A stretch of DNA of 64,000 bases, taken from Bacteroidales bacterium. Lineage in GTDB: Bacteria > Bacteroidota > Bacteroidia > Bacteroidales > F082. Numbering within the stretch: the stretch's first letter is position 1; each line of letters begins with the position of its first letter. The notes under the pieces are model-generated. The model ran no database searches, was not told where the DNA came from, and worked only from the letters and a program-made list of their open reading frames with translations. This document shows positions 1 through 8,743 of this stretch, one piece after another. Location: contig JAKSNA010000003.1 of assembly GCA_024400295.1 (NCBI GenBank), forward strand, positions 62,001 through 126,000, in the 5' to 3' direction. A program made the position numbers and the translations under genes.

Positions 1-1497
1 TTTTCAGACATCAAACAGCCACAAGTTGCCATAGCATACGACTGCCGCAACAACAGCAAAAGCTTCGCACAGATTACCGCTGATGTCATGTCAGCGAATG
101 GCATCAAAGTGTTCTTATTCAGCGCATTGCGCCCAACGCCAGAGCTTTCTTTTGCAATCCGCGAGTTGAAGTGTCAGTCGGGTGTTGTTGTGACAGCATC
201 ACATAACCCTAAAGAATACAACGGTTACAAGGTATATTGGGAAGACGGCGGACAGATTGTTGCTCCACATGACAAAAACATCATCGCCGAAGTTCAGAAA
301 ATCACCGACATGTCGATGGTCAACCGCAAAGGTAAAAAATCACTCATCGAGATGCTTGATGACAAATTCGATGAGATATACCTCGAAAAGGTGATGAGTC
401 TGTCGTTATCGCCAAAACTTATCAAGAAACACAAAGACTTGTCATTTGTCTATACGCCGATTCACGGGACAGGCGGTCAGTTGATGCCAAAACTTTTCGC
501 TAAAGCAGGGTTCAAGAACTTCCATCCTGTTGAGGAACAGATGATTACCGACGGCAACTTCCCCACTGTCGTCTCTCCGAATCCGGAGGAGCACGCAGCC
601 ATGACGATGGCCATCGACAAAGCCAAGGCCATCAAGGCAGATGTCGTCCTTGCCACCGACCCTGACGCAGACCGTGTTGGCGTTGCGGTTAAAAATGACG
701 AAGGCGAATTCATTCTCCTCAACGGAAACCAAACAGCAAGCATCCTCACCTATTACATCCTCTCACGCTGGAACGAACTCGGAAAACTCAAAGGTAATGA
801 GTTCATTGTCAAGACAATAGTCACAAGCGACATACTCATCAAGATTGCAGACAAATTCAATGTCAAGACATACGACGTGCTGACCGGCTTCAAGTACATT
901 GCCGATAAAATCCTCAACAAGCCTGAAGAGAAATTCATCTGCGGCGGCGAAGAAAGTTACGGTTTCCTCGTCGGCGATTTCGTACGCGACAAAGATGCCA
1001 TCATCACATGCTTCATGCTGGCGGAAGCCACGTCATGGGCCGCCGAACAAGGCAAGACGCTGTATCAAGTCTTGAAAGACATCTACAAAGAGTTTGGCGT
1101 GTACAGGGAGAAACTCGTCTCACTCACCAAGAAAGGAATCAGCGGCATCGAGGAAATCAAACAGATGATGTTTGAATTGAGGAAAAACCCGCCGAAGTCA
1201 CTTCTTGGCTCAAGAATCAACGAAATAAGAGACTACAAGCTCAGTGTCAGCAAAGACATCAACTTCGGTATCGAGACAATCATCAACCTGCCGAAGTCGG
1301 ATGTGCTTCAGTTCTTCACGGAAGACGGAATCAAAGTCAGCGTGAGACCTTCAGGCACAGAGCCGAAGATCAAGTTCTACTTCTCGATGAATGAACCCGT
1401 TGACAACATAAAAGAACTTGAAGGCATCGAACAGGAACTGGACGACAACCTCAATGAGTTAGCCAAGCTGTTCACCGAAGAGAAGAAAGAAGAATAA
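1..1497 (+). CDS. Phosphoglucomutase/phosphomannomutase (5' end cut off by window)
   Basis: Interconverts hexose 1- and 6-phosphates in the cytoplasm (alpha-D-phosphohexomutase family). The frame is open from base 1, so the ATG at 88 is internal and the gene starts upstream of the window. All four family signatures are visible: the phosphoserine loop TASHNP (about 190-208), the metal-binding DPDADR (about 655-674), the sugar-specificity loop GGEESYG (about 943-963) and the phosphate-binding RPSGTEPK (about 1345-1368). It ends with TAA at 1495-1497, just before a perfect hairpin shared with the convergent TPR gene. Whether glucose or mannose is the preferred substrate cannot be read from the sequence. 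Confidence 0.95.
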   Translation, partial: FSDIKQPQVAIAYDCRNNSKSFAQITADVMSANGIKVFLFSALRPTPELSFAIRELKCQSGVVVTASHNPKEYNGYKVYWEDGGQIVAPHDKNIIAEVQKITDMSMVNRKGKKSLIEMLDDKFDEIYLEKVMSLSLSPKLIKKHKDLSFVYTPIHGTGGQLMPKLFAKAGFKNFHPVEEQMITDGNFPTVVSPNPEEHAAMTMAIDKAKAIKADVVLATDPDADRVGVAVKNDEGEFILLNGNQTASILTYYILSRWNELGKLKGNEFIVKTIVTSDILIKIADKFNVKTYDVLTGFKYIADKILNKPEEKFICGGEESYGFLVGDFVRDKDAIITCFMLAEATSWAAEQGKTLYQVLKDIYKEFGVYREKLVSLTKKGISGIEEIKQMMFELRKNPPKSLLGSRINEIRDYKLSVSKDINFGIETIINLPKSDVLQFFTEDGIKVSVRPSGTEPKIKFYFSMNEPVDNIKELEGIEQELDDNLNELAKLFTEEKKEE

Positions 1498-1528
1498 CAT
1501 AGAATAGGCGTCAGTCGCCTATTCTATG
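1498..1528. terminator. Perfect 13-bp hairpin between convergent genes
   Basis: Two 13-base arms (1498-1510 and 1516-1528) are perfectly complementary around a 5-base loop. The right arm and the loop are also the last codons and stop (1511-1513) of the convergent TPR lipoprotein gene. No T-run follows on the + strand. On the - strand the bases after it are only T-enriched. Bidirectional termination or 3'-end protection is inferred from its position between convergent genes. Confidence 0.6.
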
Positions 1529-2524
1529 CAAAGCATCTATCGCCAACTGATAATTGGGGTTATCCCTCAAAATCTGGAGATAGATGCTTTTCGCTTCTAT
1601 GAAATCACCCTTTTGTTCGTAGGCGACACCCTTATTGAGCAAGGCGTTCACGGCATCCGGCTTCAGCGCCAACGCCTGATTGAAATATCCGATAGCCTTG
1701 TCGTAGTCAAGCATATAGACCAAACTGACGTATCCTTTGTTGTAAATCACATCAAAGTTGCCAGGCATTTTCACATTCAGTGTATCATAAATTGACAAAG
1801 CCTCCTCCGGCTTCCCGTTGTCTTGCAGATACATAGCCTTTTCGTAGTAAACGCCCCAATTATCCGGCTGCATGCTTATCGCGAGGTCATAGAAATCAAC
1901 GGCCAAGTCATCATGCTGTGCGGCATATATTGCAGCTATCTGGATTACAGGATCGAAGAAACTGTCATCTTGGTTCCTTGCAAGATTAAAGTTCTTCAAA
2001 GCTTGCACCGTATCATTCTTTGACATGCTGATAACGCCGCGCATAAAATAAGCCTGCGGATTTATCTTATTGATTTGCAAAGCCTTGTCAAGGTATGCGT
2101 CAGCCATACGGACATTCCCCTGGATAAAACTCAACTCCGACAATTTGATTATCGGACGGGTGTCATACGGTGCAACCTCGGTCGCCTTGTTAAGCGTGAG
2201 CATGATATTATCCTCGTCACCGAGTGCGTAATATATGTCGGCCAAAACCAGCAATGCGTCAATGTTGTCACCATCCAATGAGAGAGCCGTGTTGATGTCA
2301 CGCATCGCGTCACCGACATGTTCTTCCGACATATACAGTCTTGCCCTTTGGACATAAGCGTCAGCATTAAGGGAATCTGTTATGACCATCCTCAGCTCTT
2401 CACGTGCATCAGTCTGATTTTCAACTGATTCCTGCTGTTTTACCTTAGTATTGTCACCTTCATTAACGTTTGAACAACTCACGACCATCAAGGCGCAGGT
2501 CGCCAACAAAAGCAGTCTTTTCAT
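1511..2524 (-). CDS. TPR-repeat lipoprotein
   Basis: A 337-residue exported protein. The N-terminus has a short basic stretch, a hydrophobic core and a lipobox ending VVSC at about residue 17, so it is predicted to be lipid-anchored. From about residue 60 to the C-terminus it is built of tetratricopeptide repeats, with recurring A-Y-x-x-G and A-x-x-x-x-x-x-A-L patterns, for example around ALSLDGDN and ALALKPDAVN. TPR domains bind partner proteins and no enzymatic domain is visible. The start lies 17 bases after the recA stop, so the two are probably cotranscribed. Its stop codon lies inside a strong hairpin. The partner is unknown. Confidence 0.85.
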   Translation of the reverse strand: MKRLLLLATCALMVVSCSNVNEGDNTKVKQQESVENQTDAREELRMVITDSLNADAYVQRARLYMSEEHVGDAMRDINTALSLDGDNIDALLVLADIYYALGDEDNIMLTLNKATEVAPYDTRPIIKLSELSFIQGNVRMADAYLDKALQINKINPQAYFMRGVISMSKNDTVQALKNFNLARNQDDSFFDPVIQIAAIYAAQHDDLAVDFYDLAISMQPDNWGVYYEKAMYLQDNGKPEEALSIYDTLNVKMPGNFDVIYNKGYVSLVYMLDYDKAIGYFNQALALKPDAVNALLNKGVAYEQKGDFIEAKSIYLQILRDNPNYQLAIDALHRIGD

Positions 2525-2541
2525 ATAATCAATATCAATCT

Positions 2542-3579
2542 TTAAAGGTCTTGGTCGGCATTCTTCAGCGCCTCGGTTATTTTTTCGGTCAATTCATCCA
2601 TCAGTTCAGGGTTTTCGTCAAGCAGTTTCTTGAGTGCATCCCTGCCCTGTCCGAGTTTGGTTTCATTGTAGCTGAACCACGAGCCGCTCTTTTTGATGAC
2701 ACCGAGTTCCACGCCGATGTCGATGATTTCTCCGATTCTTGAGATGCCTTCGCCGTAAAGGATGTCGAACTCCGCTTTCTTGAACGGAGGCGCGACTTTG
2801 TTCTTCACCACTTTGACTTTCACGCGGTTACCCATCATATTCTCTCCGTCTTTGATCTGGCTGACTTTGCGGATATCCAGACGCACCGAGCTGTAGAACT
2901 TCAGCGCATTACCGCCTGTTGTCGTCTCAGGATTGCCAAACATCACGCCGATTTTTTCACGCAGCTGATTGATGAAGATGCAAACCGTTGAGGTCTTGCT
3001 AATCGTAGCCGTGAGTTTGCGCATCGCCTGAGACATGAGTCGAGCTTGAAGTCCCATCTTGCTGTCGCCCATCTCGCCTTCAATCTCGCTCTTTGGCGTG
3101 AGGGCGGCCACAGAGTCGATCACTATCACGTCGATTGCGCCGGAGCGGATGAGGTTTTCTGCGATTTCAAGTGCCTGTTCTCCGTTATCAGGTTGAGACA
3201 CAAGCAGATTGTCGATATCAACTCCGAGTTTCTTTGCATAGAAACGGTCGAAGGCATGTTCCGCATCAATAAAAGCACCGATGCCGCCTTGTTTCTGGGC
3301 TTCGGCAACGACATGCAATGCGAGAGTTGTCTTACCCGAACTCTCCGGTCCGAAAATCTCGATGATTCTTCCGCGCGGCATTCCGCCGATGCCCAACGCA
3401 TAGTCGAGACCGATGGAACCCGTCGGGATACTCTCAATTTTCTCAATCTTATTGTCGCCGAGGCGCATGATGCTGCCTTTGCCGAACGACTTCTCAATAT
3501 TTCCGAGTGTGGCTTCCAAAGCCTTCATTTTTTCAAGACGCACTTTTTCAACGTCTTCTTCCAAATTCTTACCTGCCAT
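2542..3579 (-). CDS. recA: RecA recombinase
   Basis: DNA-dependent ATPase that pairs homologous DNA strands and triggers SOS-type autocleavage. The 345-residue length is normal for the family. The Walker A motif GPESSGKTT is at about residues 75-83, followed by the conserved core with VIDSVAAL, the L2-region text [14 protein letters not shown], and a C-terminal domain ending in an acidic or polar tail. Start is the ATG giving [12 protein letters not shown]. The gene is transcribed ahead of the TPR lipoprotein with a 17-base gap. No LexA-type palindrome or clear TAnnTTTG promoter was recognised upstream. Confidence 0.99.
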   Translation of the reverse strand: MAGKNLEEDVEKVRLEKMKALEATLGNIEKSFGKGSIMRLGDNKIEKIESIPTGSIGLDYALGIGGMPRGRIIEIFGPESSGKTTLALHVVAEAQKQGGIGAFIDAEHAFDRFYAKKLGVDIDNLLVSQPDNGEQALEIAENLIRSGAIDVIVIDSVAALTPKSEIEGEMGDSKMGLQARLMSQAMRKLTATISKTSTVCIFINQLREKIGVMFGNPETTTGGNALKFYSSVRLDIRKVSQIKDGENMMGNRVKVKVVKNKVAPPFKKAEFDILYGEGISRIGEIIDIGVELGVIKKSGSWFSYNETKLGQGRDALKKLLDENPELMDELTEKITEALKNADQDL

Positions 3580-3742
3580 ATATGCAACTAATTTTTAATC
3601 AATGAATTATAATTTATTTACAAGTAATGTCCGATTATGATTATGACGAGTTTTTAATCAAACCGGACGTCACAAAAATAAACAATTATTTTCAATTATC
3701 AAATGTCCCGATTAAAATATTTTCAACAAATCGTGACTGCGG

Positions 3743-4387
3743 CTACACCTTATTATAATAGTCGCAAATATCCTTGATTCCGCACTCGACACATTTAGGT
3801 TTCCGCGCCGTACAGACGTACCTGCCGTGAAGGATCAGCCAATGATGCGCCTTCGACAGAATCTCCGACGGGATGTGCGCCACAAGCTGACGCTCTGTCT
3901 CCAAGGGTGTCTTGGAGTTTTGAGTCAGTCCGATGCGTGCCGACACCCTAAACACGTGAGTATCAACAGGCATCGCAGCGTTCCCGAAAGCGACCGCCGT
4001 CACGACATTCGCCGTCTTCCGCCCCACTCCGGGCAGCTTCTGAAGCTCGTCGACACCTGACGGAACCACTCCGCCGAACTCCGACATCAGCGTCCTTGCC
4101 ATTCCGACAAGGCTTTTCGATTTGTTATTCGGGTATGAAATCGACTTGATATACTCATGGACTTCCTCAACAGTGGCATCCGACAAAGTCTTGGCATCAG
4201 GGAACCTTTCAAAGAAAGCTGGCGTGGTCATGTTCACCCTCTTGTCGGTGCATTGAGCCGAAAGTATCACAGCCACAACGAGTTGATACGGATTCTCGAA
4301 CTTCAGCTCGCTCTCCGCCACCGGCATGTTTTTTTCAAAATACGAAATGAAACCTTCATACTTCTCCTTCAAAAAATCCTTTTTCAT
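3743..4387 (-). CDS. nth: Endonuclease III
   Basis: Base-excision-repair DNA glycosylase/AP lyase removing oxidised pyrimidines. The 214-residue length matches the family. The helix-hairpin-helix LPGVGRKTA carries the catalytic lysine, and the catalytic aspartate follows in PVDTHVFRV. At the C-terminus the cysteines are spaced C-x6-C-x2-C-x5-C, the expected [4Fe-4S] cluster loop. The start gives MKKDFLKEKYEG. It is divergent from the DUF2007 gene across a 62-base gap. Confidence 0.97.
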   Translation of the reverse strand: MKKDFLKEKYEGFISYFEKNMPVAESELKFENPYQLVVAVILSAQCTDKRVNMTTPAFFERFPDAKTLSDATVEEVHEYIKSISYPNNKSKSLVGMARTLMSEFGGVVPSGVDELQKLPGVGRKTANVVTAVAFGNAAMPVDTHVFRVSARIGLTQNSKTPLETERQLVAHIPSEILSKAHHWLILHGRYVCTARKPKCVECGIKDICDYYNKV

Positions 4388-4398
4388 TTTTCAAAAAA

Positions 4399-4432
4399 TT
4401 TGAACAAAAGTACTAATTTAATGTTAATTTTG
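4399..4432 (+). promoter_or_regulatory. Bacteroidetes-type promoter for the DUF2007 gene
   Basis: TTTG at 4399-4402 and TAATTTTG at 4425-4432 match the -33/-7 pattern, with a slightly long 22-base spacer. The start codon is at 4450. Confidence 0.5.
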
Positions 4433-4449
4433 CACAAAAAATTCACATC

Positions 4450-4701
4450 ATGGAAAACACGCTGAACATCGTCTTTATAGGTTCAGACATAGAGGCAAAT
4501 TACGTGGCGTCTCTTCTGAAAGAAAACAACATTGAATGTGTCCTGCACAACTCACTGACGCAAAGCATAGCAGCCGGATGGGTGAACGGGACAACTTCCT
4601 CAAGCACAGAACTGTCTGTAAACAAAGAAGATACAGAAAAAGCGATTCAGATAATCGACAAATATCTCAACGAAAATATTCACCACGAATTTCACGAATA
4701 A
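4450..4701 (+). CDS. DUF2007 family protein
   Basis: A small 83-residue cytoplasmic protein matching the DUF2007 (putative signal-transducing) family. It has a beta strand ending in a hydrophobic NIVFIGSD, a helix AxxVASLLKENNIE, a variable loop, and a terminal strand ELSVNKED leading into a helix with AIQIID. The fold is ferredoxin-like and similar to PII-type proteins. Its molecular role is not established. It is followed by a degenerate 7-nt repeat tract and a convergent ATPase gene. Confidence 0.75.
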   Translation: MENTLNIVFIGSDIEANYVASLLKENNIECVLHNSLTQSIAAGWVNGTTSSSTELSVNKEDTEKAIQIIDKYLNENIHHEFHE

Positions 4702-4731
4702 CACGAAAGCGAGGCGGTGTTGTGCACCAGC

Positions 4732-4792
4732 CAACTCCACTCTCAACTCTCAAAACTAAAAACTAAAGACTAAGGACTAAAGACTAAAGAAC
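4732..4792. repeat. Degenerate 7-nt tandem repeat tract
   Basis: After the DUF2007 gene the sequence breaks into heptamers: ACTCTCA twice, then AAACTAA, AAACTAA, AGACTAA, GGACTAA, AGACTAA. It runs into the last codons of the convergent ATPase gene. The same style of 7-base periodicity recurs at other gene ends in the window (36151, 38923, 39470, 50520, 51603). Confidence 0.75.
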
Positions 4793-6337
4793 AACGCTCC
4801 ACTCCGCGATGTTCCGCCTCTCCGACGAGAACGCGACTCCGACCTTATACAGCTTCCTTGAATCCGCGGCGTAAGGCTCGGCATAGCCTTTGTCGTCAAT
4901 CTGCTTCAACGCTTCAACCGCCGTGCCGTCCAACTTGAATTCAAAAATATAAACGTAGTCGTTCGTCTCGACTATGATGTCGGCGCGACCGCGAGAGTTT
5001 TCTTTTTCAGTTAAAGTCGTATAACAAGACAACAGTCTGAATATCAAATACAATGTGTAATGATAGTGACTCTCGTAGCTCCACGCGCGTTCCTGGTAGT
5101 TCGCGTTGTACGGGATTGAGGCGAAGAAGCAGGAAAGTGCGTCGTGCATGTCGTCCAGTCGGCATTCGTCGAGCATGTCGTTGATGTCCAACACAAAGTT
5201 CTTCGGGTCGTTCCTTTGCCCGCAGTAGTTGTTCGCGAGCAGCGTCACAAAGCCGTTGCGCACCTCATTGTTAGGGAAGTCGAGCCGGTACTGCATCCTT
5301 TTTTCGTTGTAGCCTTTTATCGTGAGGTAGCCGCTCTGGTATATCATCGCCAGAGGGTCTTCCACGTCGGCCTTATAGTCCATGAAATAGCTCTTCACAT
5401 ACTGCCGGCTCAATATCTCCTGTATGTTCGTCTTGTTACGGTCAAGCAGCTTCACAAGGTACGTCGGAGTGCCTGTCGCAAACCAATACTCGTCTAAACT
5501 TTTGTCGTTCAATGCATTAAGGACGCTGTACGGGTTAAAGATGTCGAGCATCTCTTCCGAGAAGTGATAGCCGTCGTACTGTTTTTTGAGGCGGATGTAC
5601 ATCTCTTCCTTTGAGCACTTCTTTTTCTCCGCCATCGCCGCTATCTCACTGTCGAAATATGTAACGAGCTCGTCCTTCGTAATGCCGCACAATGCATCAA
5701 ATTCGCTCTTCATGCTGATGTCCTCAGGCTGGTTGAAGCCGCTGAAAACACTCACCTGCGAGAACTTGGTGACGCCGGTGAGAAGCACGAAGCGGAGGTG
5801 CTCGTCGGCTACCTTGAACGTGCCGTAGAAATCCTTCAGGATTTTCCTGTTTTCATTCTCCTGCGGCTCCATCAGCACGTCGAGCAGCGGCTTGTCGTAT
5901 TCGTCGATGAGTACGACACATTTATGGCCGGTCTTCTCGTGTGCCATCTTCAGCACATTCTGGAAGCGCATGCCGCGCTCGGGGGTGTCAAGGAGCCTGC
6001 CGTATTCCCTCTCCCAAAGTTCGAGGCGACCGTTTAAAACGTTGTCTAACGTATCCGGTTTCGAATAGTCGCCGTTGGCGAAGTCTATCCTGAACACCGG
6101 ATATTGCGTCCAGTCTTTCTCCAATTCATCGATTTTCAACCCTTTGAAAAGCTCTTTATCCCCTTTGAAATAGCTTTCGAGCGTTGATATTAGCAATGAT
6201 TTCCCGAACCTGCGCGGACGGCACAGAAAGCATACATGTTTCTGCGCGAGGTTATAGACGAGGTCTGTCTTATCCACATACACCATGCCTTCTTCTATGA
6301 TGGTGCTGAATGTCTGGGTTCCGATTGGGTATTTCAT
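4784..6337 (-). CDS. AAA-ATPase-like protein with PD-(D/E)XK nuclease domain (DUF1703 type)
   Basis: A 517-residue protein of a family abundant in Bacteroidetes. An N-terminal AAA-ATPase-like domain opens with GTQTFSTIIEEG and contains a P-loop RPRRFGKS (about residues 40-47) and a Walker B-like VVLIDEYDKP (about 144-153). The C-terminus carries a PD-(D/E)XK-type nuclease core, with RADIIV followed by FEFKL (near residues 450-475). I start at the ATG at 6337 (MKYPIGTQTF) because the upstream 33-codon extension is low-quality sequence lying over a repeat tract. The biological role of the family is unproven. Copy-number expansion and links to mobile elements are commonly inferred. Confidence 0.85.
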   Translation of the reverse strand: MKYPIGTQTFSTIIEEGMVYVDKTDLVYNLAQKHVCFLCRPRRFGKSLLISTLESYFKGDKELFKGLKIDELEKDWTQYPVFRIDFANGDYSKPDTLDNVLNGRLELWEREYGRLLDTPERGMRFQNVLKMAHEKTGHKCVVLIDEYDKPLLDVLMEPQENENRKILKDFYGTFKVADEHLRFVLLTGVTKFSQVSVFSGFNQPEDISMKSEFDALCGITKDELVTYFDSEIAAMAEKKKCSKEEMYIRLKKQYDGYHFSEEMLDIFNPYSVLNALNDKSLDEYWFATGTPTYLVKLLDRNKTNIQEILSRQYVKSYFMDYKADVEDPLAMIYQSGYLTIKGYNEKRMQYRLDFPNNEVRNGFVTLLANNYCGQRNDPKNFVLDINDMLDECRLDDMHDALSCFFASIPYNANYQERAWSYESHYHYTLYLIFRLLSCYTTLTEKENSRGRADIIVETNDYVYIFEFKLDGTAVEALKQIDDKGYAEPYAADSRKLYKVGVAFSSERRNIAEWSVVL

Positions 6338-6368
6338 AACGCGATGTTTTTTCGGGCGCAAAGATACA

Positions 6369-6412
6369 AAAAAAGTTCGTAAAGTTTGTACAGTTGGAAA
6401 GTTTGTAAAGTA
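6369..6412. repeat. Short-period AAAGTT repeat tract
   Basis: The block GTAAAGTT/GGAAAGTT recurs about every 8-9 bases immediately upstream of the ATPase gene. It resembles the repeat after 24247 and is less regular than the 7-nt tracts. Confidence 0.55.
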
Positions 6413-6420
6413 ATAAAAAC

Positions 6421-6444
6421 AAAAAGACGTAGCCACGTCTTTTT
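6421..6444. terminator. Hairpin with A/T tracts between minus-strand genes
   Basis: AAAAAGACGT and ACGTCTTTTT (6421-6430, 6435-6444) form a 10-bp stem with a 4-base loop. On the - strand it ends in a T-run, so it should terminate transcription of the upstream T9SS gene. A related inverted segment (GTGGCTAC) occurs at about 6467-6474. Confidence 0.75.
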
Positions 6445-6527
6445 TGAGTTTTTCACAGAAAACGGACGTGGCTACATCTTTTTTTCATGTCATCATATTC
6501 TTTGTGACGACATCATTCTTGAGAATC

Positions 6528-8096
6528 CTATTTTTTCACAATCTTCTCCTCGAACACCTTGCCGTCGTCGAGCGTGACCTTCATCACATACATTCCCGTC
6601 GCGAGGCCGCTGATGTCGATGCTCCCGAAGCCCGACTGCTGAGCCTTGACGAGGCGGCCGGAGATGTCGTAGAGGCTGACGCTCTCGATTTCCGCACTGC
6701 CTGAAACATTGATTTTCAGCGAGTTCGCAGCTGGATTCGGATAGACGAGGACTGGGACGGCTTCGTTCTCGTGCGATGAGGCGATGGAGAAGTCAAACTC
6801 CGGAATATAATACTGTCCGCATGTCCATGGATGATACATGTCTTCTCCGCCCTTGTCATAGATCCAGTAATTCAAGACCTTGCACAGGTCAATTGATGTC
6901 ATCTCATCGCATGTTATCGGTGACGACAGCATACCGCCGTTGCCGCTCGGCACGAAATCCATGCACCTTGCTGTTTCTCCGTTGTCAGTCCCGAAAAGTC
7001 CCGTGCTGGAATACTGACCCCGCAGGTCGGCGAAGCAGTTCTCCACAAGGCTGCCTTCCGAGTTGTACGCGACGATGCACCCCTTGTCGCGGAAGCCGTA
7101 CAGAGGCCCCAGCAATTCGGAATAGCAGTTTCTGACCATTGCCTTCTTCCCCCTGTTGTCGGATGCCGTCTCGTTGAAGCACACGATGCCTCCCATGTTT
7201 TCCGCACTGTATGACCCCATGAGAGCCCCGTAGAAATAGCAGTTCTCCACCACGGCGTCGGCATAGCCGCCTTCGGAGAGGTTGCGCAGCACGAGACCCG
7301 CGACATCCAACGCCGCACATTGTGAGTATTCATCCATCTCATAGGCACAGTTGCGCACTGTCGAATTGCGGTTGAGTCCGACGACCGCCCCCATGTATGT
7401 CCCGGCGGGATGGGCGTTCCCGACAAGTTCAGACACCCTGAACCTGCAGTAGCAGTTCTCAACCGTTGAAAGTGAGTCGGCGACGGCGGCCACAAGTGCG
7501 TCGTAGTATAGTTCGCAAGTTCCGGTCGTGTGGTTGAACGGATGTCCGTAAGAATAGAAACCGGAGTTGAGCGACAGGTTTTTCACAGTGCCGTGGTACA
7601 GGTAGCCGAACAAGCCCATATCAATGCGCATTTCGTCTTCATTATCAACATAATATTCATTGAATATCATGCACAGCCCGTCAATACTGTGACCGTTCCC
7701 GTCAAATGTGCCCATGAAACGGTGTTCGCTGCTGCCTATAGGTGAGAAGAGCCTCAGTCCGTCCTCTTCAAGGTCGATGTCGGCAGTCAGTCTCACAATT
7801 CGTCCGTCGAAGTCGTAAGGCTCGCAGCCGTTCAGACCGTTAACCACGGAGATGAGCCAGGCGAGGCCCTCGGCCGACGAGATTTCGACATCGCCGTTGG
7901 CATCGACCGCATAGCCGGAAGGCTGGGCAGTGACAATGTCGGTCCATCTGGGCTCGATTGCCTGCTTTCCGTTGAGTGACGACATCCCGTCCATATACCA
8001 GATGTCGTTGTGGATAATCTTCTCGAATGTCTCCTGCGCCCCGGCGTTCAACGCCATCATGACGACGGATAGTGTGATGAATAAAATCTTTTTCAT
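6528..8096 (-). CDS. T9SS-sorted surface protein with GLUG-like repeats
   Basis: A 522-residue secreted protein. It has a Sec signal peptide (MKKILFITLSVVMMALNAGAQ), then a region with repeated fragments such as GLFGYLYHGTVKNLSL and VVGLNRNSTVRNCAY. These look like right-handed beta-helix or GLUG-type repeats typical of bacterial adhesins and proteases. The C-terminal 75-80 residues begin VYPNPAANSLKI and include SLYDISGRLV and ISGLATGMYVMKV, the type A T9SS sorting domain that is cleaved on export. The target ligand is unknown. A Bacteroidetes promoter and a run of eight Gs lie upstream. Confidence 0.85.
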   Translation of the reverse strand: MKKILFITLSVVMMALNAGAQETFEKIIHNDIWYMDGMSSLNGKQAIEPRWTDIVTAQPSGYAVDANGDVEISSAEGLAWLISVVNGLNGCEPYDFDGRIVRLTADIDLEEDGLRLFSPIGSSEHRFMGTFDGNGHSIDGLCMIFNEYYVDNEDEMRIDMGLFGYLYHGTVKNLSLNSGFYSYGHPFNHTTGTCELYYDALVAAVADSLSTVENCYCRFRVSELVGNAHPAGTYMGAVVGLNRNSTVRNCAYEMDEYSQCAALDVAGLVLRNLSEGGYADAVVENCYFYGALMGSYSAENMGGIVCFNETASDNRGKKAMVRNCYSELLGPLYGFRDKGCIVAYNSEGSLVENCFADLRGQYSSTGLFGTDNGETARCMDFVPSGNGGMLSSPITCDEMTSIDLCKVLNYWIYDKGGEDMYHPWTCGQYYIPEFDFSIASSHENEAVPVLVYPNPAANSLKINVSGSAEIESVSLYDISGRLVKAQQSGFGSIDISGLATGMYVMKVTLDDGKVFEEKIVKK

Positions 8097-8141
8097 TTTT
8101 TTGAATTTTTAGTTGTTAAACATTGTATTGAATTACATTTG

Positions 8142-8171
8142 CAAAGTTACATTTTATATTCTTACTTCCAA
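8142..8171 (-). promoter_or_regulatory. Bacteroidetes-type promoter for the T9SS gene at 8096
   Basis: On the - strand TTG (8171-8169), a 19-base spacer and TAACTTTG (8149-8142) match the -33/-7 consensus. A G8 tract (8189-8196 on +) lies 17 bases upstream of the -33 element. Confidence 0.7.
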
Positions 8172-8288
8172 CAATTTTATGATTTTTCGGGGGGGGTAAT
8201 TTGTTAATATTCAATGTATTATATAAAAACAAATTCACTCCCGGTCTTTGAATTTGCCCATTTCGTCATGCGTTGCGAACAGGATTCG

Positions 8289-8621
8289 TCAGGATGTTAT
8301 CGTCACCGTGTAGAGGCCCTCGTCCTCGATGAGCAGCGTCGCCATGTCGGGCGTGTGGAAAAGGTTGTCGCTGTCGGTATAGACACCGTTCCTATTTGTG
8401 ACGACGATGTGCGCTATGCCCACATTCTCGTTTATGTAAATGGTTAGCGCGTGGCCGTCGATGGAGGCGGAGACTGGTGGGTTGGACTTGTTGTCCAAAC
8501 CTCCTAACGTCTGAACTAGTATTGACAATGGTTCACCATTGAATGTTGAAATGCTGGCTCTTGTCGCTGTCGATGTAAATATAACAGCCAATACAATCAG
8601 TAGTGTCTTTCGTTTTACCAT
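8289..8621 (-). CDS. Small secreted protein, DUF3244-like
   Basis: A 110-residue exported protein with signal peptide MVKRKTLLIVLAVIFTSTATRA. The remainder is predicted to be all beta (VSASIDGHALTIYINE, IAHIVVTNRNG, MATLLIEDEGLYTVTI). The pattern and size resemble Bacteroidetes DUF3244 proteins, which have an Ig-like fold similar to a truncated T9SS sorting domain. No enzymatic residues are apparent. A TACTTTTG -7 element lies on the - strand at 8652-8645. The family call is tentative. Confidence 0.6.
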   Translation of the reverse strand: MVKRKTLLIVLAVIFTSTATRASISTFNGEPLSILVQTLGGLDNKSNPPVSASIDGHALTIYINENVGIAHIVVTNRNGVYTDSDNLFHTPDMATLLIEDEGLYTVTITS

Positions 8622-8743
8622 ATACTTTTGTGTTTGAATTTTTGCAAAAGTACAATGATAATTTTGTGAATTGTTCTATAAAAATTGTTCGGTTTGTTCG
8701 GTAAAATGATTTATCAACTTGTAAAACAATATGTTACAAGCCG

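Noticed and set aside
88..1497. ATG at 88 as the true start of the phosphohexomutase
   Set aside because: The same frame is open to base 1 and reads family-like sequence (QVAIAYDCRNNS), so the real start is outside the window.
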